Shown here: one piece after another, positions 13,520-25,362 of the stretch
How positions within the stretch are numbered: the first letter of the stretch is position 1
Layout of the letters: every line of letters begins with the position of its first letter
Assembly: GCF_032854445.1 (NCBI RefSeq)
Contig: NC_088303.1
Coordinates: 6,147,501 to 6,211,500 of the forward strand
From: Liolophura sinensis
Lineage: Eukaryota; Mollusca; Polyplacophora; Chitonida; Chitonidae
Direction: 5' to 3'
Length of the DNA: 64,000 nt
The notes under the pieces: model-generated
The model's database searches: none
Seen by the model: only the letters and a program-made list of their open reading frames with translations
Told to the model about the DNA's origin: nothing
Translations under genes and position numbers: made by a program

Positions 13520-13735
13520 ATATTTGACTGAAGTTAAACGCCATGCTTAAGACACTTTCGCATATGTGGCTGCGATAAGGTTAGAGGGTGAAAGAAACCG
13601 GAGTGCCTGGTGAAAACCACCTGGTGCCTGACAAACCTCCTAACTAGGACCTATTTAGTGGCTTTTTAGTCGCAGAGAGCGAGCCAGTGTATGTGGAATC
13701 GAACGTAAGGCAGGGTGAAAAAAAAAAAAAAAAAA
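13520..13735 (-). mobile_element. Diverged SINE-like element with B box, followed by poly(A)
   Basis: The segment GTTAAACGCCATGCTTAAGA through AAACCGGAGTGCCTGGTGAA parallels the 3' part of the SINE at 15438-15709 (TTTACGCCGTACTC, GGAAACCGGGCAGAGCCC). On the minus strand CGTTCGATTCC at 13692-13703 matches a tRNA B box (GGTTCRANNCC). An A18 run at 13718-13735 follows. I infer a related, older SINE subfamily. Confidence 0.6.
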
Positions 13736-13809
13736 CGCCAGGCATTGCTTCTAGTATTCTAGAATTAAATTGGACAGACATTTATGTCCTGAAATACGAA
13801 GCTGCTTAA

Positions 13810-13953
13810 GGTTCACCGGGATCGTCTGGTGCGCATTGTGTCCTGGCCTGTGGCAGCGCTTCCGGTGTGAAGCTAGTCTACGCCGATGGACGTCAGCAGT
13901 ATGAAGGCAAACATTGCCTCTGGAAGACTGCACTTCCTTTGAATCAAGAATAA
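13810..13953 (+). CDS. Short coding-like frame with Cys pattern; possible relic of a cysteine-rich module
   Basis: A 47-codon + frame between in-frame stops reads CVLACGSASGVKLVYADG then GKHCLW. The C-x3-C, DG and GKHC spacing loosely recalls the ADAM/ADAMTS cysteine-rich segment, but a Cys usually found after DG is absent (QQ instead). It could be a decayed exon or a chance frame. No flanking splice site is strong. Confidence 0.2.
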   Translation, partial: GSPGSSGAHCVLACGSASGVKLVYADGRQQYEGKHCLWKTALPLNQE

Positions 13954-14919
13954 GCTAAACCTTTGTCAAAGAAACGTCTGTCAGACGAGGTTCTGAAGAT
14001 GTGATATAAACCCTGACCACAAAAAAATTAGCAAAACTTAACTCTGAAACACTATGCTCTCCAAGTGCAGTTTCCTTTTTGAAAGTACAGGCCTTCTGCC
14101 TTTACTGAAGGTTACTGGCCACTGGCTATTTATGAAATGGCGTCCTGGTGTAGTTTTTACTTTTTTGAATGTCAAACTTTCAATGACTGATAAAATACCT
14201 TCATATTACCTGCAGTTTAATGGTTCAACTACTCAGTCATACCTTATACTGAAAAATGTGTTCAAATGCGCCGATTGAGGCAGCTGATCCCGGCTTCCGT
14301 TAAAACGAGTGGACGGTGGCGTCTGGGTCAATACTTTCTGGAAAATATCCGTCAGCCTTAGTGGACATTAGGAAAGAGAGCCAGAGGGTGAATATAAAAA
14401 AAAATCCCGCACAGGAATAGAGAGAAGTATGAAGCAGGCATCTATGCTCTCAGCCTCTGGGAGTCTGGCTCTGTGATACCCTCCCGTAATGCTCTCCACG
14501 CCAGCTACTCGGAGGAGCTTTCCGCTGAAGCCTCTTCTTGAAACTCACCAACCAGAACTGCTCCCGACCAAAGTGGTCAAATTTGGAGAAAAGTGGTCAT
14601 TTCTAAAGGCGTTGACTTCATTTCTTGGTGTTGCCGCTGGGCATGAACAAACGTGGAGAACTGCTCTCAGCGAGGCGTCTTAAATAGAGTTATACGCCAC
14701 GCCGCCTGATGCTCTAAATGAACACATGTCCCTTTGCACCTCGTTGCCAGATGTACAAAATGCTGATTTTAGTAGCAGAAGAAAACAAACAACGGTAAAT
14801 TCTTCTTCTATACCATAATCTAGAGAATCAAGAGAAACTTTGGGCGAACATAATTTATTTTGGAAGGCTCGAGTGCTCCTAAAAATAATATAGTCATTAT
14901 TCGAGATTCCTTCCGCATA
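13954..14919. other. No supported gene
   Basis: Frames at 14054-14278 and 14489-14683 (+) are open but have no recognisable motif or splice context. Confidence 0.4.
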
Positions 14920-15437
14920 CAGGATGTCACCTGCATATTAGTATATAACCACGCAGTATTTGAATGTCACCTGCATATTGGTATATAACCAAACGGCATA
15001 AGGATGTCGCCTGCATCTTACTATATCGTTATACGCTATTACTATGTCGTCTGTTCTTTGGTATATAACTACAGGGTATTAGGATATCGCCTGCATATTG
15101 GTATAATACCCACATGGTATTAAGATGTTACCTGAATTTTGGTTTATTACTAACTATACAGTATTTCCATGTCGCCTGCATCTTAGTATGTCGTCAAACG
15201 GTATTAGTATATCCCGTGCACAATAGTATTAGCATGTATATTGGTATATAGCTACAAGATATTAAGATGCCATGCATATGCATACATTGTAACTTTACAG
15301 TGTTAGGATCTCGCCTGCATATTAGTATAAAACTGTACGGTATTAAGATGTCATACATATTGATACATTGTAGCTACACGGTATTAGGACATCGCCTGTG
15401 TATTGGTATCTATACATTGTAACTATCCGGCATTAGG
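14920..15437. repeat. Tandem array, about 40-bp diverged unit, left part
   Basis: Repeated motif of the form AGGATGTCRCCTGCATATT followed by GGTATATAAC and CGGTATT. Units vary from about 39 to 46 bp and are well diverged, so the array is old. It continues beyond the SINE at 15710-15790. Confidence 0.85.
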
Positions 15438-15709
15438 ATTTGATTTATTTATGTATTTATTTGGTGTTTTACGCCGTACTCAAGAATATTTCACTTATAC
15501 GACGGCGGCCAGCATTATGGTGGGTGGAAACCGGGCAGAGCCCGAGGGAAACCCACGACCATCCGCAGGCTGCTGGCAGACCTTCCCACTTACGGCCGGA
15601 GAGAAAGCCAGCATGAGCTGGACTTGAACTCACAGCGACCGCACTGGTGAGAGACTCCTGGGTCATTACGCTGCGCTAACGCGCTAACCGGCTGAGCCAC
15701 GGTGGCCCC
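15438..15709 (-). mobile_element. Near-intact tRNA-derived SINE with perfect target-site duplication
   Basis: On the minus strand the element starts GGGGCCACCGTGGCTCAG (tRNA-like head, A-box region) with a B-box-like AGTTCAAGTCC, continues through the CAGCATAATG-type body (CCCACCATAATGCTGGCC) and ends GGCGTAAAACACC plus an AAAT-rich tail. It is flanked by identical 12-bp copies of TCCGGCATTAGG at 15426-15437 and 15710-15721. Because the flank belongs to the 40-bp array, the SINE clearly inserted into that array. It encodes no protein and would need LINE machinery in trans. Confidence 0.93.
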
Positions 15710-15790
15710 TCCGGCATTAGGTAGTCGCCTGCATACTGTTGTATACGTTATAACTACACAGTATTAGGACGTCGCCTGCATAGTTGCATT
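15710..15790. repeat. Right part of the 40-bp tandem array
   Basis: GTCGCCTGCATACTG and GTCGCCTGCATAG motifs continue the array interrupted by the SINE. Confidence 0.8.
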
Positions 15791-17352
15791 AAAAAGAAGC
15801 GAGTCATACATGGCTGTTTGATTACATGAGCCAAGAAGTCAGATTCACAACCAAATTAACCCATTATGAACACTAGAATTTGCGTTTTTACGGATGCAGA
15901 CCTTGGTGTTTTATGAACTGACAAGTATTTAAGCACCAGTTTGTGAATTTAAGGGTATTATAGCGAATAGCCGGAACGAATCAGGAGAATTCAATAGCCT
16001 GAGGAATAGTTAGCATGACCATATCACCATTATGGGCTCCATATAAGAGGGCGCCTAAATAGTTTACACAATTTTTTCTATTAGTAGATTAGGACAAAGG
16101 AATAGTGAAAGAAGAGCCTGTGTCCACAATTATGTCATTGTCGCCAGTAAAGAATTAAATAAATGGATTGTACGTGATTCTCTGTCATGTCCGTATAGTA
16201 TTTTCCAGGTAGCAATCATCTAGTTTGAAGAATAAATTGCAGAGCATGATAAGGCAGTGTGGGGAATGAATTATTGAGTGTCCTGTTATGGGACAGAGAC
16301 TTGAAACCAAGTATGTGTCTCTTATACATATGAATCATACATAAAAAGTGATACAGATTTTAGATAAACATACGGTTATTCTGTGATGGTCCCCTTGGGC
16401 TATAGTTCACACACTCGCGTTTGTACAGCTGTACTGTGTGTATATGCACTTCCTACAAATCCTGATAGAAGCACACACATAATTTTTGGAGTTGCTAATA
16501 GACTTGCAGAGGCAACCTCTTGGACGCGACGCAATTTTTACCAAATATAAACACGTTTCTTGGTTTGTGCTTCTTCCTCCGGGATCATATGTTGATAACA
16601 GTACAACCCGTGTCAGCCTGCATTGTTCATGCAATCGGGGAGCAGATTTTGGCAAATATTTTCTTTGCGCCTGGTCACTCTTCAGTTGGCGGTGTGAATA
16701 CAGTAGTAAACCTTCGTCCATACACAGTGCACTATAGAAACGTCTATACACGATCAATTTTATATGTTCTACGTGTTATTTTTGTCTGCCCGCGCTGAGA
16801 ATTAGTCCTCACCATATATAGTAAATTACCTGTTTGCTATTTATACGTGTTAAATGATCACATCCAATTCTTGGTGAGAAAACCAAGGTATTAAACTCGA
16901 CTACAGGCCATATATACCAGGAGCGGTGTTACAAAATGTTACAAAATGCCGTCCGGTAACCAGGTGTAATATCACCATAAAAACTGAAGGAAGGAATAAG
17001 AAAACTAGTTGTCCGAACGAGGGAACAGTCGAAAGCTGGCGTGGGAAAGGCGTGCAATCTATTGTGTGAATTACATCACTATGGCTCACTGGCCAAGATG
17101 ATTCTCTCCTAATCACAAAGTTTATTCACCAGATAGCTCATTCCCATTTTCCTGGGTACCATGGTTGAAATAACTTTACATAAAGTTGGATGTCACTCGT
17201 CTTTGATATAAAATTCCTGTTTGGGATAGGTAGTCATTCACTTGTCAAAGATCGGCTGTTTAAGTCGAGCACTGTATTCTATAAAATATCACAATGTTGA
17301 AAAAAGATATTAGCTTTCTTGCTAGTATATTAATGTTAACATTTATGATTTC

Positions 17353-17386
<34 letters not shown>

Positions 17387-20300
17387 TGCTACTTATTGCA
17401 CAATGTATAATTGGCACTGATAATGTGAGGTAAAACTATATCAATTTTATACGATACTAAATAATACGACATACTGTTTTCGCCCACTTTTCCGATATTG
17501 CTGTGCACAAATTGTAACAAATAATAATTTCGGCCACATTCACGATATTGGTGTGCACCATTTATTTCTTTAGATACTTAGATTCACATTCACGATGCGA
17601 TATTTTGCTGGATACAAACGAAAGGTCCTGGCTGCATTTATCAAAATAAATTTAGATATCACTCCTTTTGTGGACACAAACACGTTTCCCTTGAACAGGT
17701 TCGCAGAAATCTTACTAAGTTGCCGTTTATTCGAAAAATAAAATAGAGTTTGTGTTGATGCAACCAACAAGACGAATCAATATAGTAAACCGTACCCTGT
17801 GAACGCGGCTTAGGAGATTTTTTGAAATAAACTCTTGAGCCTTAAAATGTTCTTCAAAAATGACTTGATATTCCGAGGAAAAATCAGACTTTCGAGCCTG
17901 TACCTTGAGTGTATTATGTCGTGTTACTCTTGTTTTTTCCTGCCACAAAGACCTACAACACCATCAGTTCAATACAATTTCTGAGGCTAGTTCACAGTTT
18001 CTTCATGACAATACTCTCCGTCAAATACAAAGGCAGTGTGTCAGCCATAACCCAGCAATGAAATATTGTAATGCGCTGTGTATTTTCGGAATGACTTCCT
18101 ATGCAGTTGTGGTTAGTGCATCTATTATTACAGTTTCACCATGACCAAAACTGCCCGTGTGCTGCAGGGACAGTATTCTCGTAATAAGCGAAGAATGAGA
18201 TATTTGTACTGTATTATTTTCGGAATGGGTTTGTCAGTCGCCTCTCCATGCACGTGATGCATACATGTTACATGTACAATTGTATTCAGGATGACGTGAT
18301 AACGTCCACGTGCATGTAGTTTATGCCCAATGTAGTAGTGCCGGCTTTCAGTAGGATGAACTCTTAAGTGACAAGGTTTCCCATACGTAATTATTTCAGC
18401 CTAGTACGCTGCATTTCAAATTTAAGTTCATCAGTGATGGAAACTTTCGCAACGTGGTCGGGATCAGCAAACCTGTTGAAAATATTGATCTCTTAAACTG
18501 GAATATAGCCTGCGACAAAGTGGAAAGTCGTAGACATTCGCCACATTGTATAATGCAGAACTGCATATCTTCCAGTGTCAATATTCAGGGGATACTTATA
18601 CTTCAAACCTAAAGCGGGTTCACGCTGGTCCCAGGAAGCCGCCTTTACTGGCTCCTGGTGACAGCTCACCTATTGGTTACGTCAGCGGGTCTGTCAAGTA
18701 CTTGTCGGTGAGCCGAAGTTTCCGGAGTGCATATAACAGACAGACGTTGTATAAGTGAAATATTCTTCAGTAGCCCGTAAATTCCTAATCGAATAGATAA
18801 ATAAATACTTGGATCCTTGTGTCGGGCGTATGGAATGACTTGTGTATCAGACTAAGTAGCATTTGATAAGTCTTTACCATTCCCATTTGCTGCAGAATGA
18901 CAGTTTTATTTCAAGGGAGGCGTTGGGTGAATTGGTGAGGTTTTCAGTATATGTATGCGATCGATCCTTCACCATTGACTTGCCTGAAGACGGAAATTAC
19001 TAAGTTGAAGAGTTGCGATTTCATGCCGCTATCGGTCGCCACGTGATGACGTAACGCTATCTATCGCGGCCCTTGATATCGCCGACTTCACAGCAACGTC
19101 TCTTGCTATGTAATAGCACATGGCCTTAACAGTTGGCAATCTAATAACCTGCTGGGGCACGGGTCTCAACCACAGAAACGGAAATTTGTTTCTCGGTGGA
19201 GAACCTGATCAGAGTGGGCTGTAGACTTCAGCTATTGCTCAATAACTTTCACGCCTTGCTCACACAAATAGTTGACCCGTAGCTAACCCTTTGTAACCGG
19301 TTTGTCGTACATCTATATACACGTACCTATGAATATAGACTAGGAAACCTTGCCCATCGCTTCTAATCATCGCTGTGAGAATAGTTAACATCCTTAATAA
19401 AATGCTCTTAACATTTTCCTCGCTAACAAACTCAGATGTGCCTACCATTGTTACAGTACTTGAGAATGCATTGTGATTTGTTTCGCACGTTTGCTCACAC
19501 GGATGGAACGTGGTTAGCGATTAGTCTACTGTAGTAACAGGGCAAAGCACTCCGGTTTGTAAATCGTCCAATGCGGGACTAACAACCACGTTAATTACCC
19601 CCGGTAATTTGTTTGGCTTTATCACATTGATTACCGGTTTGCAGGCCTTCAGGGACGTGTCAGGCTACCTTTTAACGAGCGCCGCATCCCTTATGCAACT
19701 CTGTCGAACTCGCTAACATATTAAATTTGGTGCGTTTCAAATTCTCTCGTGATAAAACTTTGCACAGCGGAGGTGTGGTGCTTTCCTCCGGCTGACGTGG
19801 AAGCTGTTGACACTGATCTGTGCGCCTGACAGTGCTTGTCATGTTAGTAACATAACTGCGACACCACTGCCGTAATCTGTTTGGTGATCTAATAGCTCAC
19901 AGACTGCGGTAGACATATGACCTTTCCAGTTTCACTTCTTTTTGTGACAACCGGTCATTGTGAACTGTGTATATAACAGTGAGTTGCAGACTACTAAACG
20001 CAGCCTACTTCGTTTGACCAGACCTTCCGTTCTTCCTCACACAGACCGAGATAGAGGTAAGATGTCATTTACTAAGTCGAACAGAACTAGGATTTATACT
20101 TTTACAATCTCAGGGGGAAAGCTCTGTTTAAAAAATAATTTACCACTTTCCTGAAATCAGTTTGTGTTGAGGTTAAAACTAAAATGAATGTTTCTTTGTG
20201 TGAAATACAGACAACAGAAAGACAGAGAGAAACATTCAAGTATCGCTGCTCTGTAATAGTTTTCCAGTGCTCTTATCTGAAACATTAACGTTTCTGGAAT

Positions 20301-20990
20301 TGGCCAGTAGCAAATTTCCTTTACCAAGTTCCGCGGTCATAGCGGAAGCTTTTGGTGGCACCAGTCATCTGTAAACGGGCTTCAATGCATCATTTATTGG
20401 CAAACAAGATGTATTTAAATTTTCATGTGTAAAATCTACAAGGTTACCGCTTATATTTATTGCGTTTCACCAGTCTCACCCAAGCAAAATTTCGTTTGAA
20501 TTTATTCTATAATGACATGTGCAGTTAACGTCAGTTAATTTCCGTCGATGTTTATTAAAGTTGTTGTTCTATAAATGCAACTGCCTTGATTCAGTTTTGA
20601 TGAATCGAAGCATCCGAAACCAGCAATGCAGTTACATTTTTATCATAAAACGTTTGGGGACGAACAGGTCAGCTTTGCTTCTTGTGACAATGTTTCCTGA
20701 TTTCCCAAGTCCCACGCCAGGCATGTTGGTTTAGGTGACAATCATTACTTGAACTAAAACTGGCCGATTATATTTTCCTCATTGAGTTCAATGAGAATAA
20801 ATCAGCTAAGTAAGGGATTAATAGACAGTCATTTCCTGATCTCAGTGTAGCCATGATATAGCTGCAGGGCTCGGTGTAAGCTAGAGCAGGTTTGTTGGTA
20901 CCTATCATATCAGGCTGCCTTTGGCGTAACCTGACATATCTGATAACCGATCATTCATGACAACAATCAGTGAGATGAATGTGTCAACCT
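15791..20990. other. Unique AT-rich stretch; a few regulatory-looking motifs
   Basis: No supported gene. At 16407-16798 three frames on both strands are open together, and none is recognisable. An (AT)n run lies at about 17354-17394. Around 18672-18737 an inverted CCAAT (ATTGG), a CRE-like TTACGTCA (18677-18684) and a TATA-like ATATAAC (18731-18737) line up like a core promoter. At 19040-19054 an E-box CACGTG abuts TGACGTAA. These motif groupings are inference only. Confidence 0.35.
18672..18737 (+). promoter_or_regulatory. Possible core promoter (CCAAT / CRE / TATA-like cluster)
   Basis: ATTGG at 18672-18676, TTACGTCA at 18677-18684 and ATATAAC at 18731-18737, about 50 bp apart. The order and spacing are promoter-like, but no coding exon follows on the + strand, so this may be coincidence. 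Confidence 0.2.
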
Positions 20991-21168
20991 GTATGTATGT
21001 ATGTATGTATGTATGTATGTATGTATGTATGTATGAATGTATGTATGTATGAATGTATGTGTGTATGTATGTATGTATGTATGTATGTATGTATGTATGT
21101 ATGTATGTATGTATGTAGGTAGGTAGGTAGGTAGGTATGTATGTATGTAGGTATTGATTTATGTATGT
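20991..21168. repeat. (GTAT)n / (GTAG)n microsatellite
   Basis: Long tetranucleotide run with GAAT interruptions and a GTAG block near 21116-21137. A short SINE-like remnant (CACGCCGTACTTAACAATGT) follows at about 21180-21200. Confidence 0.95.
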
Positions 21169-21210
21169 ATGCTAGAGATCACGCCGTACTTAACAATGTT
21201 TAAGACAATT

Positions 21211-21530
21211 GATGACGAGGAGTCATTAGGTGTGTGTAGATATGTTGTATCTTCTTGTGGCATGGCGAGTCCATGATGACGAGGAGTCATTAGGTGTGTG
21301 TAGATATGTTGTATCTTCTTGTGGCATGGCGAGTCCATGATGACGAGGAGTCATTAGGTCTGTGTAGATATGTTGTATCTTCTTGTGGCATGGCGAGTCC
21401 ATGATGACGAGGAGTCATTAGGTGTGTGTAGATATGTTGTATCTTCTTGTGGCATGGCGAGTCCATGATGACGAGGAGTCATTAGGTCTGTGTAGATATG
21501 TTGTATCTTCTTGTGGCATGGCGAGTCCAT
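21211..21530. repeat. Five near-identical 64-bp tandem copies inside a dispersed element
   Basis: Units begin GATGACGAGGAGTCATTAGG at 21211, 21275, 21339, 21403 and 21467, each exactly 64 bp. The only difference noticed is G or C in AGGTGTGTG/AGGTCTGTG: copies 1, 2 and 4 carry G, copies 3 and 5 carry C. A single diverged unit is at about 49856-49921, showing that the amplification happened in this copy. Confidence 0.95.
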
Positions 21531-21725
21531 GCCGCCAAAGTGCATTCGCCTCTAAAATATCATGACAAGACATCCCAGCCAGTCACATTATACTGACACC
21601 GGGCAAGCCAGCCCTCTTTCCTTGCTTTAACGTCTCAGTGCTGAGCGCAAGCGAGGCAGCAACAAGTACCATTTTAAAGTCTTTAGTACGACATAACCAA
21701 GGTTTGATTCCAGGCGAAGGCTCTC
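21531..21725 (+). mobile_element. Dispersed element, rest of copy 1 (related to 49845-50145)
   Basis: Shares CACATTATACTGACACCG, the CTTGCTTTAACGTCTCAGTG block and AAGTACCATTTTAAAGTCTT with the copy at 49.9-50.1 kb. The right end of that copy (GTATGACCCGACCCGGGTCG) looks like the reverse of a tRNA-type head, so the element may be SINE-derived. No ORF. Confidence 0.7.
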
Positions 21726-21889
21726 AGCAATAGGTCACCAAAGCGTTTCTCTCGCCCTGATGCACAACATGTGTATCACACATCTGCAATTAAAGATCTT
21801 TAGGATGAACCGGGATATTTTAAGTTAATATATACAATACAGGTATACTGGTCATTACGTAGGTCCATCAGGGATGCCTATTATCAGTT

Positions 21890-22030
21890 AGTGGTCTGGC
21901 AGCAGCCTGCGGATAGTTGTGGATCTCCCCTGGTCGGTAGAGCCTCCCCCCCATAATGCTGACCACCGTCGTAAAGGTGAAATATTGTAGAGTACGGCAT
22001 AGAACACGAATTAGAGAAATAAATAAATGG
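21890..22030 (+). mobile_element. Partial SINE (CAGCATTATGG family), + orientation
   Basis: GGTCTGGCAGCAGCCTGCGG to GAGTACGGCATAGAACAC and an AAATAAATAAATGG tail match the 3' two thirds of the 15.4-kb SINE. The tRNA-like head is missing. Confidence 0.85.
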
Positions 22031-22239
22031 AAATTAGTTATACAAGCTTTGTTGCACCATGGATTTCTGGAGAGAAACTTGATTACTATTTATCTTAAAA
22101 TTTAGATTTTGACTTTGGTTTGTGACGCATGTATACTTTTTTAAAAGCTGTTATAGCGCTTAATAACGAGTCTGCGTGTCAGTTCTATGAGGTACTTTGG
22201 TAAGCCTGTATGCCGTTCGGTCGATCAAAGTTTGACATG

Positions 22240-22602
22240 ATTGGCCCCGATAGCTCAGTTGTCCGCTTCGGGAGCGGTAGACCCAGGGTCAATCTTGGGT
22301 CGAGTCACACCAAAGACCTTAAAAGAGGAAGTTGTAGCTTCCTCGCTTGGTGTTCAGCATTAAGGGGATACTGCAACGACTGATTGACCCGTATCAGTAT
22401 AATGGCTCGGGCGGGACAGCTTACTTGCTCTCTGTAAGGCGTCTCAGTGAAGCAGCACTTAAAAAAAGAGCGTTTGAAATCCGCTCTGCAACCAGGAGGC
22501 ACACTACATGCACTCTAAGGATTCCTTCGTCGTCTTATGACTGGGAAAGTGTTAAGTACGACGTTAAACCCCAAGCACTCACTCACTTACTCTCTCACTC
22601 AC
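22240..22602 (+). mobile_element. Full-length second-type SINE with 15-bp target-site duplication
   Basis: Head GGCCCCGATAGCTCAGTTG (A box) and GGGTCGAGTCAC (B-box-like) are followed by a body of about 250 bp. The element ends GACGTTAAACCCCAAGCACT plus a (CACT)n tail. Identical TCAAAGTTTGACATG copies flank it at 22225-22239 and 22603-22617, a clear retrotransposition signature. Open frames inside (22305-22613) are not genes. Confidence 0.93.
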
Positions 22603-22769
22603 TCAAAGTTTGACATGTTATCTTTAAACATGTGTCATTCACTTAAAGAGTGGTATGATTGCATGATGACATGCAGAATGTTACAGTTTGGCTCCTGTAT
22701 TTATCGTGCTCTCACTATTCCAGAGAGTATTCTTGAGCACGGCGTAAATTACTAATCAAACAACTAATA

Positions 22770-22810
22770 TCAAAATAAAAAAAAAAAAAAAAAAAATAAA
22801 TAAATAAAAA
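22770..22810. repeat. Poly(A) / AAAT simple repeat
   Basis: About 20 A residues followed by TAAATAAATAAATAAA. Confidence 0.9.
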
Positions 22811-23007
22811 ATAGTTTGGCGGGATTCTCTTAAAACTATACGCGCTTTATGTTCATGTATTGTGTGTAAATCACGGCGTAACGATGTCACAAGCTTCAGT
22901 GCATGTTCCTATCCTTTTGAAGCAATTTCTCTTGCTCTTGCTTGCTGAGAATCGAGAATTCGCAGAGCTCATATACGACACGTTCATTCTGCATGAAGTA
23001 ACCCAAA

Positions 23008-23200
23008 GCGCGATGTGGCGTGCACTGCTGTATAGGACGAAAGCGCGATGTGGCGTGCATTGGTGTATAAGACAAAAGCCTGATGTGGCGTGCATTGGTG
23101 TAAAGGACGAAAGCGCGATGTGGCGTGCATTGGTGTATAGGACGAAAGCCCGATGTGGCGTGCATAAGTCTATAGGACGAAAGCGCGATGTGGTGTTGTA
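23008..23200. repeat. Tandem array, 35-bp unit, about 5 copies
   Basis: Unit GCGCGATGTGGCGTGCATTG plus GTGTATAGGACGAAA, starting at 23008, 23043, 23078, 23113 and 23148 with a partial copy to 23200. Together with the adjoining SINE it makes a 182-codon + frame (22860-23408) that is not a gene. Confidence 0.92.
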
Positions 23201-23467
23201 TTTTATTTATTTATTTGATTGGTGTTTTACGGCGTACTCAAGAATATTTCACTTATACGACGGCGGCCAGCATTATGGTGAGTGGAAACCGGGCAGAGCC
23301 CGGGGGAAACCCACGACCATCCGCAGGTTGCTGACAGACCTTCCCACTTACGGCCGGAGAGAAAGCCAGCATGAGCTGGACTTGAACTCACAGCGACCGC
23401 ATTGGTGAGAGGCTCCTGGGTCATTACGCTGCGCTAGCGCGCTAACCGACTGAGCCACGGAGGCCCC
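23201..23467 (-). mobile_element. Near-intact tRNA-derived SINE, minus orientation, slightly decayed TSD
   Basis: Same family as 15438-15709 and nearly the same length (267 bp). The minus-strand head is GGGGCCTCCGTGGCTCAGTC. Flanks ATGTGGTGTTGTA (23188-23200) and ATGTAGCGTTGTA (23468-23480) match at 11 of 13 positions, consistent with an older target-site duplication. It inserted at the edge of the 35-bp array. Confidence 0.9.
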
Positions 23468-25362
23468 ATGTAGCGTTGTAGACCGCCTTTACAGATTTAA
23501 TCGCCTTGCCAGCAAATATTAAATGAAAAGGGATAATGTCATAGTTACTTATAATTACGAAAATAGTCCTCGGTGATTATACTGACTTACCATAAGATCA
23601 TTATTGGTGGACATTGTGAGTTATTGTGCGATAAACATGTCAAACTAACATTACATTGTACATGTAGAAAACAGAATGGTTGTAGAACTTTCTCTGAATG
23701 AATGAATGATTATGACTTAACGCAATTCTCTGATGCTCAGTGTTGTACATGATGTCCATATGGTATATATTGTTGAAGTATATAGAGCCGACCACTGGTG
23801 AACTGCGGAGCTGAACAAATGTGTTTTACGCCCTACTCATGAAAATTTCACTTTTCATTTTGTGGCGACAGCCACATTACCAACAAAACCGCCAGATACA
23901 TTTGATATTATGGCAACCATAATCGGATATAGTTCCATTCATTCTGTTCTTCACCTTCTACTTGAGGTCATTGAATACATTCGCTTCATGTTTGCTGTAA
24001 TATAGAATCATGACTTATTTATGAATTTAGTTTTAAGAGTGGTCAAGTAAAGTAGAAAGTGTATTGTGTTCAAAAGATTGGCAGATATATGTTAACTGAT
24101 CCCCATTGTGCTCCACTATAAGTTCTAAGATTGTATGGCCGGAATAAACATTCAGACACCAGGAGTAAACTACAAGTATTTAGGGCTAGTGGCTTTCTTC
24201 TCTATGTACTCCAAAATTGATACATGCTGATTAGTTGACGGTGTTGAAATTTAATTCATTTTTGGGGCCCTATATTTCAGGTTCTATTTGCTCATTTTAG
24301 TTTAGAGACTAGTCATACTGTAAGTATGGGTGTTTGAAAGTGCACCCTTACCATATTTCTCACAGGATTTTTTCTCTAAATTCATTTTTATTGAAAATAC
24401 CACATTTAGGTTAAAATCATCATTTGGCACTGCACAACAGATGCAAAATTTCTCAGATTTACAGTCAGCTTAGATTGGTTGTGTGTTTTCGTTTCCATGT
24501 TTCACATTTATTGCAACATAGTGTCGCTACGTTGCAGGGAACGAATTGAGTGAGGTTTGTACAGTTTAAAACGATTTGCTGAATATATGGGGGAATTAAT
24601 TACCCCTTTACATGTGGAGCAAATACTTTTGAAGGAAGATGCAATTAATTGATAAGAAAAACACATCTCTGCAGTCATTATCGGCAACAATAGTCCTCAG
24701 ATAAATTTTACAGTTCGTTTGAGATACTGAAGATAAGGCATTTGTCAGCAGAACTCCAGTACATATACAGAACACTTATTAAATGTGCCCAGACATATAT
24801 TTAGCCTAAAATCGATATACTAAGTCTGTCACGTTACTGCCAGTTTTCAGTTATCAGCTGTTCGCCATATTAGACTGGTTCATCGGATTTTGAACACGAG
24901 GTGGTCAATGTACCAGGTAGCCATTTAAAATATGCCAATACTTTAAATAAACTACCGGGTAAAAGAAACGTATAACTTTTAAATGCAGTTTTTTCTATGG
25001 AAAAATAAGTTGAATAAGTTTGAACGTTGTGCGAATACGTTTGCACATAAGCACCCTGTGTACACGTCACTTTTTAACGAGATTCATTGAAATTGGTGTA
25101 AGACATCATGAAAAATCGGAAAAACAGAGTTTCGGGCCCTGTTGAAAATTCTCAGTAATGACCGCCGTATAAATACCGATGTAGCACATGGTAAGGGTGC
25201 AATAGTAAGGGAGACTGGTGGAACTGTAGAAAATGTGTTCAAAGATATTTTGATGAACTATTTACATATGAATTCCTTTATGTCTTTCCACGCTCTTGCC
25301 GTTACGTAGGTGTGATGGAATATATATTTTGGGACATCGCTGCTTCTTCTATATCATCATAC
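23468..25362. other. No gene seen
   Basis: AT-rich unique sequence. A short SINE-like remnant (GTGTTTTACGCCCTACTCAT) lies near 23820-23855. Confidence 0.5.

Noticed and set aside
16407-16798. Three overlapping frames of 83-116 codons on both strands
   Set aside because: Mutually exclusive senses, no motif, no convincing splice sites; probably chance in a GC-richer patch.
22860-23408. 182-codon + open frame, the longest in the window
   Set aside because: It runs through the 35-bp tandem array and then a minus-oriented SINE; both are non-coding repeats that happen to lack stops in this frame.
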